This document shows, piece by piece, positions 9,144-21,740 of a DNA stretch of 64,000 nt (position 1 is its first letter; the number at the start of each line of letters is the position of its first letter). The notes beneath the pieces were generated by a model, which saw only the letters and a program-made list of their open reading frames with translations, did not search any database and was not told where the DNA came from. Source of the DNA: Carettochelys insculpta (Eukaryota > Chordata > Testudines > Carettochelyidae); NCBI RefSeq assembly GCF_033958435.1, contig NC_134142.1, positions 97,473,001-97,537,000 of the forward strand. Direction: 5' to 3'. A program made the translations under genes and the position numbers.

Positions 9144-11595
9144 GTGGGTACAAACTCCATTGAAACCTACATATTGTAGTCCTTTATTTGGCTACTCTTA
9201 GAAAATTGTTCATTAGCTGCAGTATGGGGTAGCATGACTGTGCAAGGGTCTTTAACCATGGAGTTTTATCTAGTGGCTTGAAGGCTAAATAAGTTCAAAT
9301 GTTGTGAAGTACTTTGAAAAATGCTATAGAAGAACAAAATATTATTTATAAGGCAAGCTTGCAGGAAGATTTGGACATGTTAAGCCCAGGAGTAATCCCA
9401 TTGAAGGCAGAGTGAGGCTATAGATGATTTCTACAAGGCCAGGATGTCACACATCAATGGGTGTTTTCCTGGTGACTTCAGTGGAGCCCCAATTTTATCT
9501 GGTGTTATAAGATTGTTAGAATCTGGCTCTTAACAGATAATGTTTAATAATAGCATATGAATTTCTTTTTGTGACTGGACAACTTACTGTACCAAATTTG
9601 GTCCTGAATACACTTTAAGAATAGTATTCTTCTTTGTTAACATGGGCGATTCCATGCTTTATGTTGTTGTGCAGAAGGCTGGACAGAACATAGGTGAGAA
9701 TGCAAGTTTGAGTTCCCTTGAGCAAAATAATGTGTGATGCCAAGAAAAGAAAATGGAAAATAAGGTCATGATCTAGTAAATCACAGAAGCGCTTACTGAA
9801 TTTTAAGCACATGAATAGTCTTATTTGACTTCAGTGGGACTATGGGTAAGCTCCTGCTTTGCTGGCTTTTGTACATCACCTCTGTGTATATATAAAATTG
9901 TGCCTACATTTTAGCACATATAATTAATAGTTTGAAGTAGTAGACGGGCATCTTTACCATCATATGTAACTGTAACTATTTGCAAAATTGCCCCATCCAT
10001 ATAATTTTTTTCTCATTTGGATTTAAATGTTCACTTGAAGGTATGCCAAAGCAGCAAGTCAAGGAAAAGTCTGCACGTTGAATTGTAAGCAAAAATATGT
10101 CAAATTCACAAAATGGGTGACTCAGAAGGTGGGAGTTTTAAATAATTTTGGAATTTATACATGGTGGTGTGAAATCAATAGTGGATTAAATTATGTTAAT
10201 GGTGGGGATATAATTACATTAACTGAGGCCTTGATTTCTCTCTCAAATTACAGTCACAGCTAGAATGACTGCAGTATCAGTGCAAAATTATGATTAGTGC
10301 TTATTAGAGCTGGAAAGCTAGAGTACTAGTTGCTATTGTGTGTGCATTCAATAGAAGTGGTGTTTGGCTTTCATAAGCAATGAATTTAAACAATGTAAGT
10401 TTGTGTGTCCTAAGATTAATGTAAACACTGCATTAATAAGTAACTCAGCAATGTCAGTGTGTTAGTAGTTGCTAGAATGATCACACCATTATCTAAGTTA
10501 AATCTGAATGTATTTTCAAAGAAACAATATGGTGCAATCATAAGAATGCAACAATACAGGGATAACTTTCTACTGCAGCTAACAGAAGAAGGAGATAAAG
10601 TTATTTATGTTTTTAAAAGAGCATGACAGGGGCCCAGCATGTCTGGTGCCTTTTCAGCAAGGCTGTTGGAAATCTGTTTCAGATTTTGTATGTGCTGGTA
10701 TCAATGTGTGGAATTTGCATTGACTGCTAATTATGCAAAATCTAATGTCTGTACAAGTACAGTGTGGATGGGTTTTGAGGCTGGGGGAATTCTGGCTGGC
10801 TACACTGCAGGATAGGTACCTAGGGTAGAAGAAGGGCTATAATCACTGGTAAATTGCACCTTTTAAAAAGCTGTTTTCAATTGTATTTTAATAGACACAC
10901 ATGCATGTGTCTGCATGGATGCTGACTTTTATAAATACCTGTAGTTTTGTTATATATTGTCCATTTATATGGAGTTCTAGCCCTACAGACCTTAAAACTT
11001 CTATGGTTAGAACCCTCATCAGTAATTAAGGCCAATGCAGATATAAAACTCTTCAGTAAAACCCCCTCCATACTTACACAGGCATATACAGTGTAAATAT
11101 CCTAACGTTAAAAGGGAAATAGTATCTTGCTCCTTACCCAGAAGGATAGCAGGAAAAAAATGCATCATATGTTGTTGGGGAGAGCATTTCAGAGCTAGCC
11201 AGTACAGATCCAGACTTCTGTAGTCTCAAGATTATATTGTGGAATGGTCCACTGTTTCCATCTTCCTATTTGTAGCTGTTGATGTTATTTAAGGCTAATC
11301 ATGCTGCATGATGAAATACACTGGTGCAGAAAGTTAGTAAAAGATCCCTTCAAACTATTTATCCTCACCCCCCAACACTGGGACTGCTCAGGATTCCCCT
11401 TCTGGTGCTGCAAAAGATGTCTACATTACTAGTTCCTCAGGCAGACAAATAATAGGAAGATTGTATGAAGCCTGCAAAAAATATACTCCAAATGGGGTTA
11501 CACCTATTTACACTTGTTATGGGATCTGGCATGTGCCATGGCCTGGGGAGCTGAACTATGAAATATAGGTGGCAAATGGAGCCAACTGAGGGAAC
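9144..11595. other. Anonymous AT-rich DNA
   Basis: About 2.4 kb with no recognised repeat, exon or RNA gene. It may hold conserved non-coding elements, which cannot be seen without alignment. Confidence 0.45.
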
Positions 11596-11599
11596 TAAC

Positions 11600-11720
11600 G
11601 ACGTGATTATTAAGTGGGCTATTTCTTTTGAAGAGATGTGCGTTGGAGGGATTACCACAATGGGTCAGGCCAATGGTCCAGCATACTGCCTTAAAGGACA
11701 TGACTACATAGCTGCTGGGA
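11600..11720. repeat. Diverged interspersed repeat
   Basis: The phrase 'caatgggtcaggccaatggtcca' is a diverged form of the widespread turtle/crocodile repeat '...actgggtcagaccaatggtccat...'. A better-preserved copy is at 31455-31545. Class not determined. Confidence 0.4.
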
Positions 11721-11724
11721 ACTG

Positions 11725-14700
11725 AGAATCACATGCACATAAACAGATATATACGAACTCTGCTTGTCCTAATGCACTGATACTAGCAGGATGCTCAGGG
11801 AACTGGGTGTGCGTGTTTGTACTCAAGTGGCTACCCTGATCTCTGTGTGACTGTGGCTATGATGCTATTTTTAATGTGCTGACTGGAGCAGAGCTAGTCC
11901 CTGGTTGCTTACCCATGCAATGAAGCACTCTCCCAGCCACTGTATAGATATACCCTAGGCGCGGATGGTGCCAGATACTTTGATGGAAACTGAAACCAAC
12001 ACACCTACCCAACTCCTGCCCAGATGGACTGTTATGGAATAGTCTGTGCCAAGGGACTTTCTGCCTAATCCCAGTGCTTGGTTTATGACTTCAGGTATAA
12101 TAATGGACAGCTCTGAAGTTGATGGCTTTTAAAAATGCTCTCTTGAAAATTTGCTACATAGACAGTTTTTAGAGGAAATGTACCATGATAAAATATGTGC
12201 TCACAACATGTTGAAGAAGGCACAAACCAGAATCCAACATCCACCTTTGGTCAAAGTTACCAGTTCCAAACTCCCTGACTGATAAAATCCAAATAGCTTG
12301 ATACTTACTAAATTGAGTTCCAGAGCTGCTGTTTGGCTGTAGGGTTCAATGCTGACTGAGCTGTGAATTTGGGCTCTCTGTAACATTCGGGGCTGCCACC
12401 ACCAGCAGCATAAATTTATACTATACAAAGTTTCCCAATTTTCCATGAATATAATTTGGATTTAGTTTTCCAGGACACAATCTGCTGTTTCAGACCCAGA
12501 TTTTTGAACTCCTGAGAAGGGGGTGGTGAGAACTCGTACTAGTCCATCTGGATTCACTGACATTTTTTGCGTTAGGAAAGTGAGTAATCTGACCTCTATA
12601 GCTCATGAAAGAAAAGTTTCCAAAGGGATTTGGTGAGCTAGATATACAGAGGAGATATGACCCACAATTTGGGGAAACCTTAGACTTCAGGTATCATAAA
12701 AGATTTTGCTTGTTTTTAAAGCGGTTATTGGCTCATTGGTTAAATCCACGCTTAAATGCAGGCTATGGAGCCATTCTTTTGCTTTTGAACTGGTCAAGTT
12801 GAACTGCTTTGAAATTGGTAAGGTTTTATGTAATGTCCTTCCAAATTAGCTGCCCTCTCTCAGGGCATTCCAAGACAAATAAATTCTTTTCAGAATCCTT
12901 TTGTTTTTGTTATTTCAGGTGGTCTCTGTGTAGGTTCTTAAAAATGGTAGACCTGTTCTAAAATAGCTTCTGAGAGATAATATTTCAAGATTAAAATGTT
13001 CAGACAGATTAAAGGAATCAAACTGCAACACGAATGTATCCTAAAACTATTGAAAGTTGAAACTGCAGCTTGGGTCCTGCTTTACAGTCTCCTATATTTC
13101 CAACCTATAATCCTTGGTTTGAGCAGTTCAGTACTTTAACTGACCATTGTCAGGGTTTTGTGTTTAGTAAAAAATGTTGAGGTGTTGAAATTGATTTCTG
13201 TTTGCTACAGAATGAAAACGTGACTGTAAATTCTGAGAGAGACAGCCACTCTCCCTGGAATAGCCAATGGCTGACACTGAGGTGAGAGAGAGACCCTGCT
13301 GCTCTGCCTGATCTAGAGAGGGACTTATGGGAGATCTAGGTCTGTGAGTGCCAGAACTCCTAGCTATTGTGGGGCATGTGTCTTTCCCTCTGCATGCCCC
13401 TGTGCCCCCAGGGTAGAAACCTTCCAGATGAAAGTTTTTTGTCATAGTGGACAAATGCTTCTGTGAAAAGTTTAAGCTTTGCTGAATCAACATCTGTGAC
13501 TGGTGATGGAGCAGAAGATTTAGTCTAAGTTCCTGACCAGTTCTAGTAGCCTCTTTTTAAAACACCACAAACTGGTTAAGGCCCTGGTGTGGGACACAGA
13601 CCTGAGTGAGGGCTAAAAGAAAAGACACATCTTCAGGTTCAGGAGAAATAATGCCACATCCTAAAAAATCTCAGGTCTGAATCCTTCACCTTGCCTGATG
13701 CAACTCAGAGGTACGAGCAAAAGAGGCTGTATACTACCTTTGTATTCCCTTGATCCCCTGCTGCTAGGCCAATTGCATAACCTTAGAGCAGGTGACTTGT
13801 AATCACAGACATGCTGGCTGGGGATTGTTGGAGTGCAGCAGGCTTTGGCCAAGCCCCCTACTCTTGGAGCAGGAATATTCTTGGTGTAGTGCTTTACAAC
13901 TGTGCCAATCTCCAGTTGTTTAAGGCAGCTTCGAGATTTACTGTCCGAGGGGGCCATAATATGGGCTGGTATCTTCTCTGTTGTATTTATTACTCAAAAT
14001 GTACAATATAATCTAGCTTGCTGTAAGAAAAAGTGTTGGTACTAGGTAGGTGAGAGAGACGTGTGTGGTAAGTATGGGTGGCATGGCAGTGAGGAATGCA
14101 GTGGTAAGGGCCAAATTCTAATTTCAGTTATCTGGAACAAACATGGCTACCAAGCAAATTTCTGGGCCTTCAGGCAAGGTGAGTTGAGGTCCTGGCTCTG
14201 GGCCCCTGGAAGGGGCGGGGAACTAGCCTCCCATAGCCAGCACTTCAGTGGTGTCCAGCCTGTGCTACCTGAGACTCTGCTACTGATTTAGAGAGTCCAG
14301 CACCCTTTCAAATCGCCAGGTCCCAGAGCAGCTGCTCCTTCTGTCCCCCACATCCTCCACAGCATCAGTGGCCCTGGGTACAATTCTGGAGTAACTCCAA
14401 CTGGACAATAGCCCCTAATATTTGATATAAAGTATTTTTGGAGGCCCACACTCAAAATAAGTATTTGGAGGGCTTTAAGTGATCTACTGGCTCAGTTTAA
14501 ACATTCTCTTAGGGGGTATTATTTATGATCAGAAAAGTTCAGGGTAGATGTGAAGTAATATCCTAATGGCAAATGTTTTTGATAACTTTGTTCCTCTTGG
14601 CTTTCCTGTAGATAGAAAAAACAAGTGCAGAATATTCTAATGATGTTAATATTTTATTCTCTTATAATGAATATCATGGATGTGATGCAAAATCTCGTAC

Positions 14701-15080
14701 CAATAAAAACTGAATACATTAAAAATGACAGGTACGAACTCAACTAATGGAATGGAAGCCAGAAGCATTGCATCATCAAAACAAGGTTCCATTGGCTGAT
14801 GACACTGGTACCTAGTACTTTCTGAAAGATTGTGGCTTTTATAAATCTACATTTTTTGGTTGCCACATAAGCCATGCAGTGGATAGAGCAGACAATGGAA
14901 TGGTTTCAGAATGTTGAACAGTTAGCAGTAAGGGAGAATTTCAAATATAAAGGCCAGTTTGTTAAGTTTCTTCAAACCTATAGTTTGCCTCATGGTATCA
15001 ACTACTAAGTTGCTGTGGCTGAGGTTTGCTGAAACAGCTGGTGGTTTGCAGTGTCCAGTTTGAGACAATTTAAGAGTCTC
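11725..15080. other. Anonymous DNA
   Basis: No exon or RNA gene identified. Short frames in 13164-14291 lack motifs. Confidence 0.4.
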
Positions 15081-15084
15081 TTAT

Positions 15085-15200
15085 TATCAGAAGGAGGTGC
15101 TCAGAAGTTTCTGAAAATCAGGCCCCTTTAAAATGTGTCAAGTTGGGCACCCAGAAATGGAGGCAGTCATGACCCCTAGTCACATTTGAAAACAGATTGG
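15085..15200. repeat. Old amniote-type interspersed repeat fragment
   Basis: Contains 'tttctgaaaatcaggcccctt' and 'gttgggcacccagaaatgga', phrases of an old repeat family that recurs at 25845-25990, 32005-32100, 33195-33420 and 46360-46450. Probably a CR1/L3-type relic, but the class is a guess. Confidence 0.3.
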
Positions 15201-15393
15201 TATGGCCAAGACTAGATGCTGCTTAGAGTGACTGCACTTGAAATCCATGTTGTGGACTTTGTTAGAGTTTCATCCATCTCCCCCTCCTGTCAGCAGCAGG
15301 AAAAAACTTGCCTTTCCAAAAAGCTGGATTTTAAACTATGCCTCATGTTGCATTGCGGTGAGTCAGGCTTTCATTCTGGGTTGGTGCTGTTAG

Positions 15394-15421
15394 GGTTTGT
15401 TTGTTTGTTTGTTTTTCTCTT
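15394..15421 (+). repeat. (GTTT)n microsatellite
   Basis: Four to five GTTT repeats followed by a T/C tract. Confidence 0.8.
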
Positions 15422-15429
15422 TTTCTGTC

Positions 15430-16995
15430 TTGTGGTTTCTTTTCCTTTTGATTTCCTTAAACAGGCTACCAAAGGGGATTTTTCTGGATATTAAAAGACA
15501 AGTAATAATCATTTACTGCGGGGGTGGAGGAGAATGGGTGGGAAATTTGAATAAATAATACCTCCATCCATGCTACATGTTTGTGCAGAAATTACCCTTT
15601 ACAATTGGTTATGGTTTTCACTCTAATGCCAAAGATTTTTTTCAAAAAGAGGAGACAAGCATTTTTGGCTAAGAGCATCAGTTTCAAACGTTCCTTGGCC
15701 TCTTTGTGCTCAATCAGAAATATCCCTATCCATTGTTTCAGTCTTTTAAAAGCCCAGATTGCCAAAGGCAGACGAGCTGCCTGACAATATACATCTTAAA
15801 ACTAATTGTTCTTGAAATTATGAACAGATTTTAGAAACCAAATGAAATTTCATGTGGAAACATGCAATGATCTGGTTCCTAGTAATAACCTGCAGTGGCA
15901 TCTGTGTAAGGGTGAGAAAGTATCTCCCACAGTAACATCACTGGAGTTGAAGCAAGTGTGGGAACCCTGATCTGTATTGCTGTCTCTTGGTATTTTATCA
16001 TAAGCTTCCCGATATTTGGTGTTTTCCCCTGAAACCAAGCTCCTGGAGTCAAGTGAGACCTGGAAACCAACACCTAAGTGCAGTTTAAAGACTCAGGAAA
16101 CAGGTAGCAAAGTAAAAGAATCCAACATGTATTATTCTTATAAAATGTCATGATCTTTAGGCCAATGTCATGATCTGTTGAAACCCTGACCTGTGATTTG
16201 TGAGTGTTTGGGGATGGCAGAGCCACTGGACTGTTCTGTTTGCTTGGGTTATGGTTCCTCTAGGTATGGAGACAGTGCACTAAGATGTTTCATTGTGTCA
16301 AGCCCTGACATAGAAAAGTCCAGACATCTCTCAGCCTTTGCTTGTTTCTATCTCTAGTAGCTAATTCTTCTTCACTTGTCCTAGAAGGCCACTGCTACAG
16401 GAAGGAAGGAAGTCTCAGCATCCAAAAGAAATTTGTCATACACGTTGGTGTGCAGTGTCCCTGCAGCATGTATAAGACACTACCAGCCTGTAGGTCTGAG
16501 TTCCCTGAGCAGTGCACAGAGATTGCCTGGCTTCCCAGCGGCAGCAGGGACATACCAGTAGCTTCCAGGATAGATAGGAAACCAGCTGTAGCCCAGCTGC
16601 ACTGCTGGACTTTGAGTGCAGAAGGCTTTGGGAAGCAGGGGTAGGAACTGGTAGCAGGGATAACCTCAGAGACCTCCAGCGTTCTGTGGACTCCGGTTTG
16701 AGAAATGCTGCTCTAGTCAATAATATTGTTTTAATTTTTTACTTAAACCAGTGTGTTTTGGTTGAAGTGTTTGGGAAATCTGTATTCAGATTAACAAAAG
16801 GTTAATGCATAATTATTTCCTTTGATGAAATGATGGAATATTAATGACCTTTCCTTGTTCAGGATTGCATTGAACAGTACAAGATGCATATTTTTGGGGT
16901 GCAAGCCTGGGACTGAATGATATGTATGTGTCACCCTGTATCTGTTCATGGATGGCTGCAAATTGTATTCATGTACTCAGCTGAGAGTGACTTTG
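15430..16995. other. Anonymous DNA
   Basis: No supported gene. Overlapping frames on both strands at 16342-16720 reflect low stop density rather than a recognisable protein. Confidence 0.4.
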
Positions 16996-16998
16996 CTT

Positions 16999-17095
16999 AC
17001 TCATGCATCTGATGAAGTAGGCCTTTGCACACAAAAGCTTGTGCTCCAAAATATCTGTTAGTCTATAAGGTGTCACAGGACTCTGGTTGTTTTCA
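16999..17095 (+). mobile_element. Penelope-like repeat unit, family 2, decayed ribozyme
   Basis: Contains GCAT (17005-17008), CTGATGA (17009-17015), a decayed stem II, AAAA where GAAA is expected (17033-17036), AGCT (17036-17039), T, then GTGC (17041-17044). It ends in '...gttagtctataaggtgtcacaggact'. The outer strands still pair (GCAU with GUGC, one wobble). The G12-equivalent changed to A, so the core should be inactive. It abuts a family 1 unit in the opposite orientation. Confidence 0.6.
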
Positions 17096-17109
17096 CTGAC
17101 TGGTGGATC

Positions 17110-17205
17110 TGAACAAAAAAGCAATCCAGTAGCACTTTAAAGACTAACAAACTAATTTATTAGGTGGTGAGCTTTCTTGGGATAGACCTCTGTTACTTTT
17201 CAACA
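17110..17205 (-). mobile_element. Penelope-like repeat unit, family 1
   Basis: Reverse-strand copy of the '...gttagtctttaaagtgctac...' unit whose best copy is at 21742-21833. The AGAAAGCTCACC portion survives but the CUGANGA half of the core is degraded. It lies tail-to-tail with the family 2 unit at 16999-17095, so the pair is heterologous, unlike the homologous dimers elsewhere. Confidence 0.6.
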
Positions 17206-17336
17206 TGGTGAATCTGAGTGATCAGCATCTGGAGATGTTTGTTGTCCTAGCAAAGCTGTATAAAAAGCATCCCAGGCTGGTGAGCTCAGGGGACAGAGTT
17301 CAGGTTGCACCCTGGGGAATGTCAAAAAAACCCCTA

Positions 17337-17570
17337 GGCTATGTCTACACTAGCCCCTTCCTTTCAGAAGAGGCATGGTAGTGACTGAGTTGGGAAGATG
17401 CTAATGCTATACAAGCAGCACTCGATTCAAAAGCGGCACTTTTGAATCGTGCTCAGCTGCCATTATGCTAATGAGGCGATGCATATTCATGGCAGTGCCT
17501 CATTAGCATCTTCCCAACTTGCTCATTACCATGCCCCTTCTGAAAGGAGGAGACTAGCATAGACGTAGCC
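17337..17570. mobile_element. Fold-back MITE, CTCATTAGCAT subfamily
   Basis: Ends are GGCTATGTCTACACTAG and, inward, GGCTACGTCTATGCTAG. Internal inverted segments include 'tgggaagatgctaatg' with 'cattagcatcttccca' and 'gattcaaaag' with 'cttttgaatc'. Flanks are CTA and CTT, so the target duplication is not exact. A sister copy is at 29457-29649. The GCTAATGAGGCG...GCATATTCA block is shared with the palindromic MITE family. Confidence 0.7.
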
Positions 17571-17639
17571 CTTTTGCTTTCATGCTCTGGTTTAACTCTT
17601 CTAGCATCTCCAGATATTTAGTTGTTTACAGCGTTGTTT

Positions 17640-17765
17640 TAGCTGTGTTGGCCCCAGGATAGGAAAGAGACAAAATAGATGATGTAATATCTTTGGTGGA
17701 CCAAATTCTGTTGGTGGAAGAAATAAGTTTTCCAATTCTATAGGAAGTAGTGCAAATGTTTTATG
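17640..17765 (-). mobile_element. Penelope-like repeat unit, family 3, degraded
   Basis: Phrases 'gagacaaaatagatgatgtaatatcttt', 'ggtggaccaaattctgttggtgg' correspond to the family 3 unit also seen at 1752-1862 and, inverted, at 35085-35212. The ribozyme portion is not preserved. Confidence 0.45.
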
Positions 17766-17991
17766 TGATCCTTTTCAAAGATCTCTGTCAGTTCTTGATA
17801 AGGAAATAGGTGATGTTCTGTGGACAAAATCAACAGTGTTTTCTAACGAACGTGCAGAGTGAATATGTGATGTTTTGCAGCCACATTATATTGATATTGT
17901 CTTGAAAAGAGTTTCGAAAACATGAATAAATTGAAAATAAAAATGAAAGCATGTGACAGGAAAATAAAGGCTCTAAACTTTATTCCTCATA

Positions 17992-18360
17992 GGCCATGTC
18001 TACACTAGCCCGAATCTTTTTGGCCATTTTGAAGATTACTAATGAGGCACTGAAATGCATATTCAGCACCTCATTAGCATGCCACCAGCCATGGCTCTTC
18101 AAAATTGCTGCTTTTCGCTGCCTCGTGGCTCATCCAGACAGGGGTCCTTTTCAAAAGGACCCTGCCAACTTTGAAATCCCCTTATTCCTATGAGCAGATA
18201 GGTACGAGCCGCGTGGCAGCAAAAAGCGGCAATTTGGAAGAGCCGTGGCTGGCGGCATGCTAATGAGGTGCTGAATAGGCATTTCAGCGCCTCATTAGTA
18301 ATCTTCAAAATGGCCATTTGCATGGCCATTTCGAAGAGTTGGGCTAGTGCAGACGTAGTC
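17992..18360. mobile_element. Palindromic MITE copy, TSD ATA
   Basis: Same family as 5750-6177. Ends are GGCCATGTCTACAC (left) and, inward, GACTACGTCTGCAC (right), repeating the left/right difference of the other copy. ATA flanks it at 17989-17991 and 18361-18363. The arms are shorter and unequal: the right arm lacks the segment next to the centre. Frames on both strands (for example 18099-18392) are palindrome artefacts. Confidence 0.8.
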
Positions 18361-18363
18361 ATA

Positions 18364-18849
18364 CTGTTGCTTTGGACTGAAGGTGGTGCCAATAATGTGT
18401 GGGATTTCCCTTCATGGGGGGAAGCTCATTCTTCTCTTAAATCTTCCCTCAGAGAGGATGGTGATTTCTGCCTCCTGATTATACTTTGAAGAATAAAGAT
18501 TTTGTCTTTAAAATGCACCAGTTTGCATGCCTTTCAGAATGTCTTCTAGGGAGCTCACTTCTAATCCCTTCCTCATTTGCCACCCAAATCTATTCAGCCT
18601 CTAGTGACTACGGCTCAGATAGTGACCCTGGCTGTGCAGAGCAAAGCAGAGTAGAACACGCTGTGTGGGCCACCTGTGAACTAACCTCGCTGTGTGGTAT
18701 GTAGCTGCAGATTCATGAATTTGCAGTAGTTGTTTCAACAGGTCGAAACGCATCTTACTTGTACATTGTTTGATGTGAGTCATCAGAGTGCTAAGTGAGG
18801 CAGAAACCAGATTGGCTATGGCCAAGAAAATTCACAGATCGATCTAGAC
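18364..18849. other. Anonymous DNA
   Basis: No recognised feature between the MITE and the hAT element. Confidence 0.5.
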
Positions 18850-19166
18850 TTGTGGTTCCCAACATTTTCACTAGTGTGGACTCCCAAACACCCACCCCCA
18901 AAACTGTTCACAGACCCCCATCAAAACCAATTCTAGCTGTTATGGATACTTCATTAAATGAAAAAGGAAACTACAACATAGATTTTTGGACAGCAATTAA
19001 TAACATTATTGGAAGGTATTGCATTTAAAAATAATATTTGATTGTAATTTTGTAATTTATATAAACTTATTTTCTATGGTCATTTTAATCTAGCTTTTAT
19101 TTTTCTCCTGGACCCCCTGCAATACCTGGGGGGGCGGGTCTGTGGACCCTAAGTTGGGAACCACTG
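18850..19166. mobile_element. Non-autonomous hAT element, 8-bp TSD
   Basis: Terminal inverted repeats TTGTGGTTCCCAAC and GTTGGGAACCACTG enclose 317 bp of non-coding sequence. Flanking 8-mers are ATCTAGAC (18842-18849) and ATTTAGAC (19167-19174), one mismatch apart. Eight-base duplications and this end sequence are typical of hAT/Charlie-type elements. The interior has C-rich then G-rich ends and an AT-rich middle. Confidence 0.8.
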
Positions 19167-19174
19167 ATTTAGAC

Positions 19175-21125
19175 AATCCAAACAAATAATTGAATTCATA
19201 TCTATACCATGGATCGCATACATGAGATTGGACAGTCACACAGTATATTTTTGCTGTGTTTTTACCTGTGGGGGCAAGGGTGTATCTGATAGAGCAGAAA
19301 TATCTGCGCACTACACTATAAACTAAAACTTCAAACCTGTGAGAGCAATAGAGAAACCTTACAATTTTGTATTTGTGTTTCTTTTCATTACCACCACAAA
19401 GTTGGATCCTGTTGGACTAACCTACACGAGCAGCAAGGGAACAAAAAAGTCTAATTAAGACTCTTAGACATTAGATTTTGAATTGTTGCTGAAGGAAGAA
19501 AAGAAAGGGGAATTGTCTTCAGTCTTCTTTGTTTGCATTGCAATTCTGAATACTTGTGCTAGGCTATAATGCTGGACAAAACAGTTCATCTGCACATTTT
19601 AAAGAAGGACCACAAATTAAAAGCAGATGAGCTCAGTTGTTCATAAGCTGGCAAAGAAGCCTGTTTTGCCTTCCAAATTTAAGTAAGATAGAATGTTGTC
19701 TGTGGAAATAAAATCTGTATAATGCCTATGAGAATGGCTAAACCCATAACTGAACATTTTACTTTCATAGCCAAAGTCCAAGTATATACACTCAAAGTGG
19801 GGCATGTGAATGTAGGTACTTAAGTGCACATTTTTGAATTTTATCTGTTTGTTAAAGATGATATTAACTAGCCTCTCCCATCACCATGAGTTGTAGGGAC
19901 TCATCTCTTCCGAAAGTGAGGAAGACACTGTGATTCGGGAGTTAGGTGTCTGTCTAACTTTAGGCTTCCAAGTACCTGAGGTTGGGGACCCAAAGTTAAT
20001 AGTAACTTTAAAAAAATTGTACCTAATTGTCTGGCCCAAAGTCATACTGCAACTCCATGGAAGAACCTGAAAGTCCCGACTCCTGACACTCAGTGGCAAT
20101 CATTTCTCCACTAATGAACAGATATACCGATGCTTGGAAGCATTGCTGCCTCCTTCTCCCCATTCCACGGATCAAGCTAGGGATGTTTTAACTTGAACAA
20201 AGCAGTTTAGAAAATCTCTGATGACTGAGGTGTCAGGAGTTTCTCCTACTCAATTTATGTACAAGGAATAACGACTGACTTTTTGAGAACAAATTGTTAT
20301 TGAGGCTCTAGGAGGCAGGTAAGGGAGGGCCAGGAGACCATTGCTCCTTCTCTGTATCTTATGAGAACCAGATGTTTTGCAGCAGCCTCTCTTAGTGGGG
20401 CTATTTGTTTTAAGTTTCCGGCTAGAGCTCCATTCTTGAGAAGTTCAATAACAAACTACAGAAAAAACAACCTGATTTTGGTCAGAATAGACAGCTGACT
20501 CTGCCAAGCCGCATTAATTATAGGCATATCAATCAGGCAGGCAGATCTAGCTTTCAAAAGGCGCTCACTAAAAATTGCTAATGCTACAGGCATGCTCATG
20601 AGCTATTATGATGCCAGAATATCTTTAATCATCTCTTAAGGTGCCTGTTTACTTCTTGAAGCATAGTTCACAAAAGAAAAGATAGACAAGATACTGCAGC
20701 AAAGATAGTCAGCAGGGTCAGGTACCAAGCACAGATAATTTTGCATCCTGGTAGGTGCAGTGCCTGTTGGGAATGCACATAATAAGCTGTTTTGAACACA
20801 GAGGGTCATATTCTAGTCCTTGCTAAGGCCGCTTTGCAACACTCTGGTATACATTATATCTTACATTACAGGACACTACTGTAACCAAAGATGTCATTAG
20901 TGTTCTTAAATGGAAAATCTGTAATATTATACCAGGCCAGGGACACAAAGAGGAACATCACCATGGACTAAGGGCTAGTCCAGCAGCAAAAAGCACTGAG
21001 AGTTGGGTGAGGAAGTGAAACATTTTCAGGCCCAACTCTGCTTCTGTGACTGACCTAAATCAGACCTTTTGCGGCCTCAGGTTGAAGCTGTTGCCAGAAA
21101 GAGAAGAGGGATATGGGCTACAGCT
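19175..21125. other. Anonymous DNA
   Basis: About 1.9 kb with no exon, RNA gene or confidently recognised repeat. Confidence 0.45.
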
Positions 21126-21129
21126 ACAT

Positions 21130-21581
21130 CAGGAGTTCTCAAGCTTCATTGCGCTTCTCAGCCCCCTTCTCATACTCAAGTTACGCCATGAACCCTAGGG
21201 AAAGGGGTGTTGGAGGCTGAGCCCCACTGCCCCAAGTGTGGGGAGGGGAAGGCCACAGCCCGAGCCCCAGTGTTCTGGGTGAGGGTGGAGCTTGGGCTTC
21301 AGCCCTGGGTTCCAGCAAGTTTACTGTTGTCCTTAGTGACCTTGTTAAGGTGTGGTCACACTCATTTTGGGGTCCCAGCCAATATTTCCACTAATGTTTT
21401 CCATCCACGTGCAGATTTTTTTCAGCCATGTGCAAAACACATTTTTATGTGCACTCAGGCATGTGTGAATGTGCACCATCAGGAGAGCCTAGTTGTGGGC
21501 ATTCTCCTAGTGACATTTGAATCACTTCTAAGTAGCCATGCAAGCATGCAGTGCTTGGAACCCGCAGTCTGAGAACCACTA
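21130..21581. mobile_element. Non-autonomous hAT-like element
   Basis: Left end CAGGAGTTCTCAAGCTT and right end 'gtctgagaaccacta' form imperfect hAT-type inverted ends. The flanking 8-mers (AGCTACAT and CGTTATAC) agree at only about half the positions, so the target duplication has decayed or a boundary is off. The GC-rich 'gagccccactgcccc' interior is common in turtle hAT derivatives. A 121-codon frame inside (21207-21572) has no transposase motif. Confidence 0.55.
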
Positions 21582-21689
21582 CGTTATACTAAAGAGAATA
21601 GTAACAGAGAGGAAGCCGTGCTAGTCTATACACTATCAAAACAAAAAGCAGTCAAGTAGCACTTTAAAGACTAGCAAAATAGTTTATTA

Positions 21690-21725
21690 GGTGAGCTTTC
21701 GTGGGACAGACCCACTTCTTCAGAC
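21690..21725 (-). ncRNA. Hammerhead-ribozyme-like motif in left arm
   Basis: Mirror copy of 21741-21777 within the identical left arm. Core and stem II are intact, but the base before the arm boundary differs, so the outer stem I strand is AGU instead of GGU and pairs less well with ACC. Confidence 0.45.
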
Positions 21726-21740
21726 TTCTGGTCTGGCTAT

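Noticed and set aside
17005..17205. Adjacent opposite repeat units as a fourth inverted dimer
   Set aside because: The units belong to different families and are tail-to-tail, so two separate insertions are more likely.
21207..21572. 121-codon frame as a hAT transposase piece
   Set aside because: No hAT dimerisation or catalytic motif; the element is short and non-autonomous.
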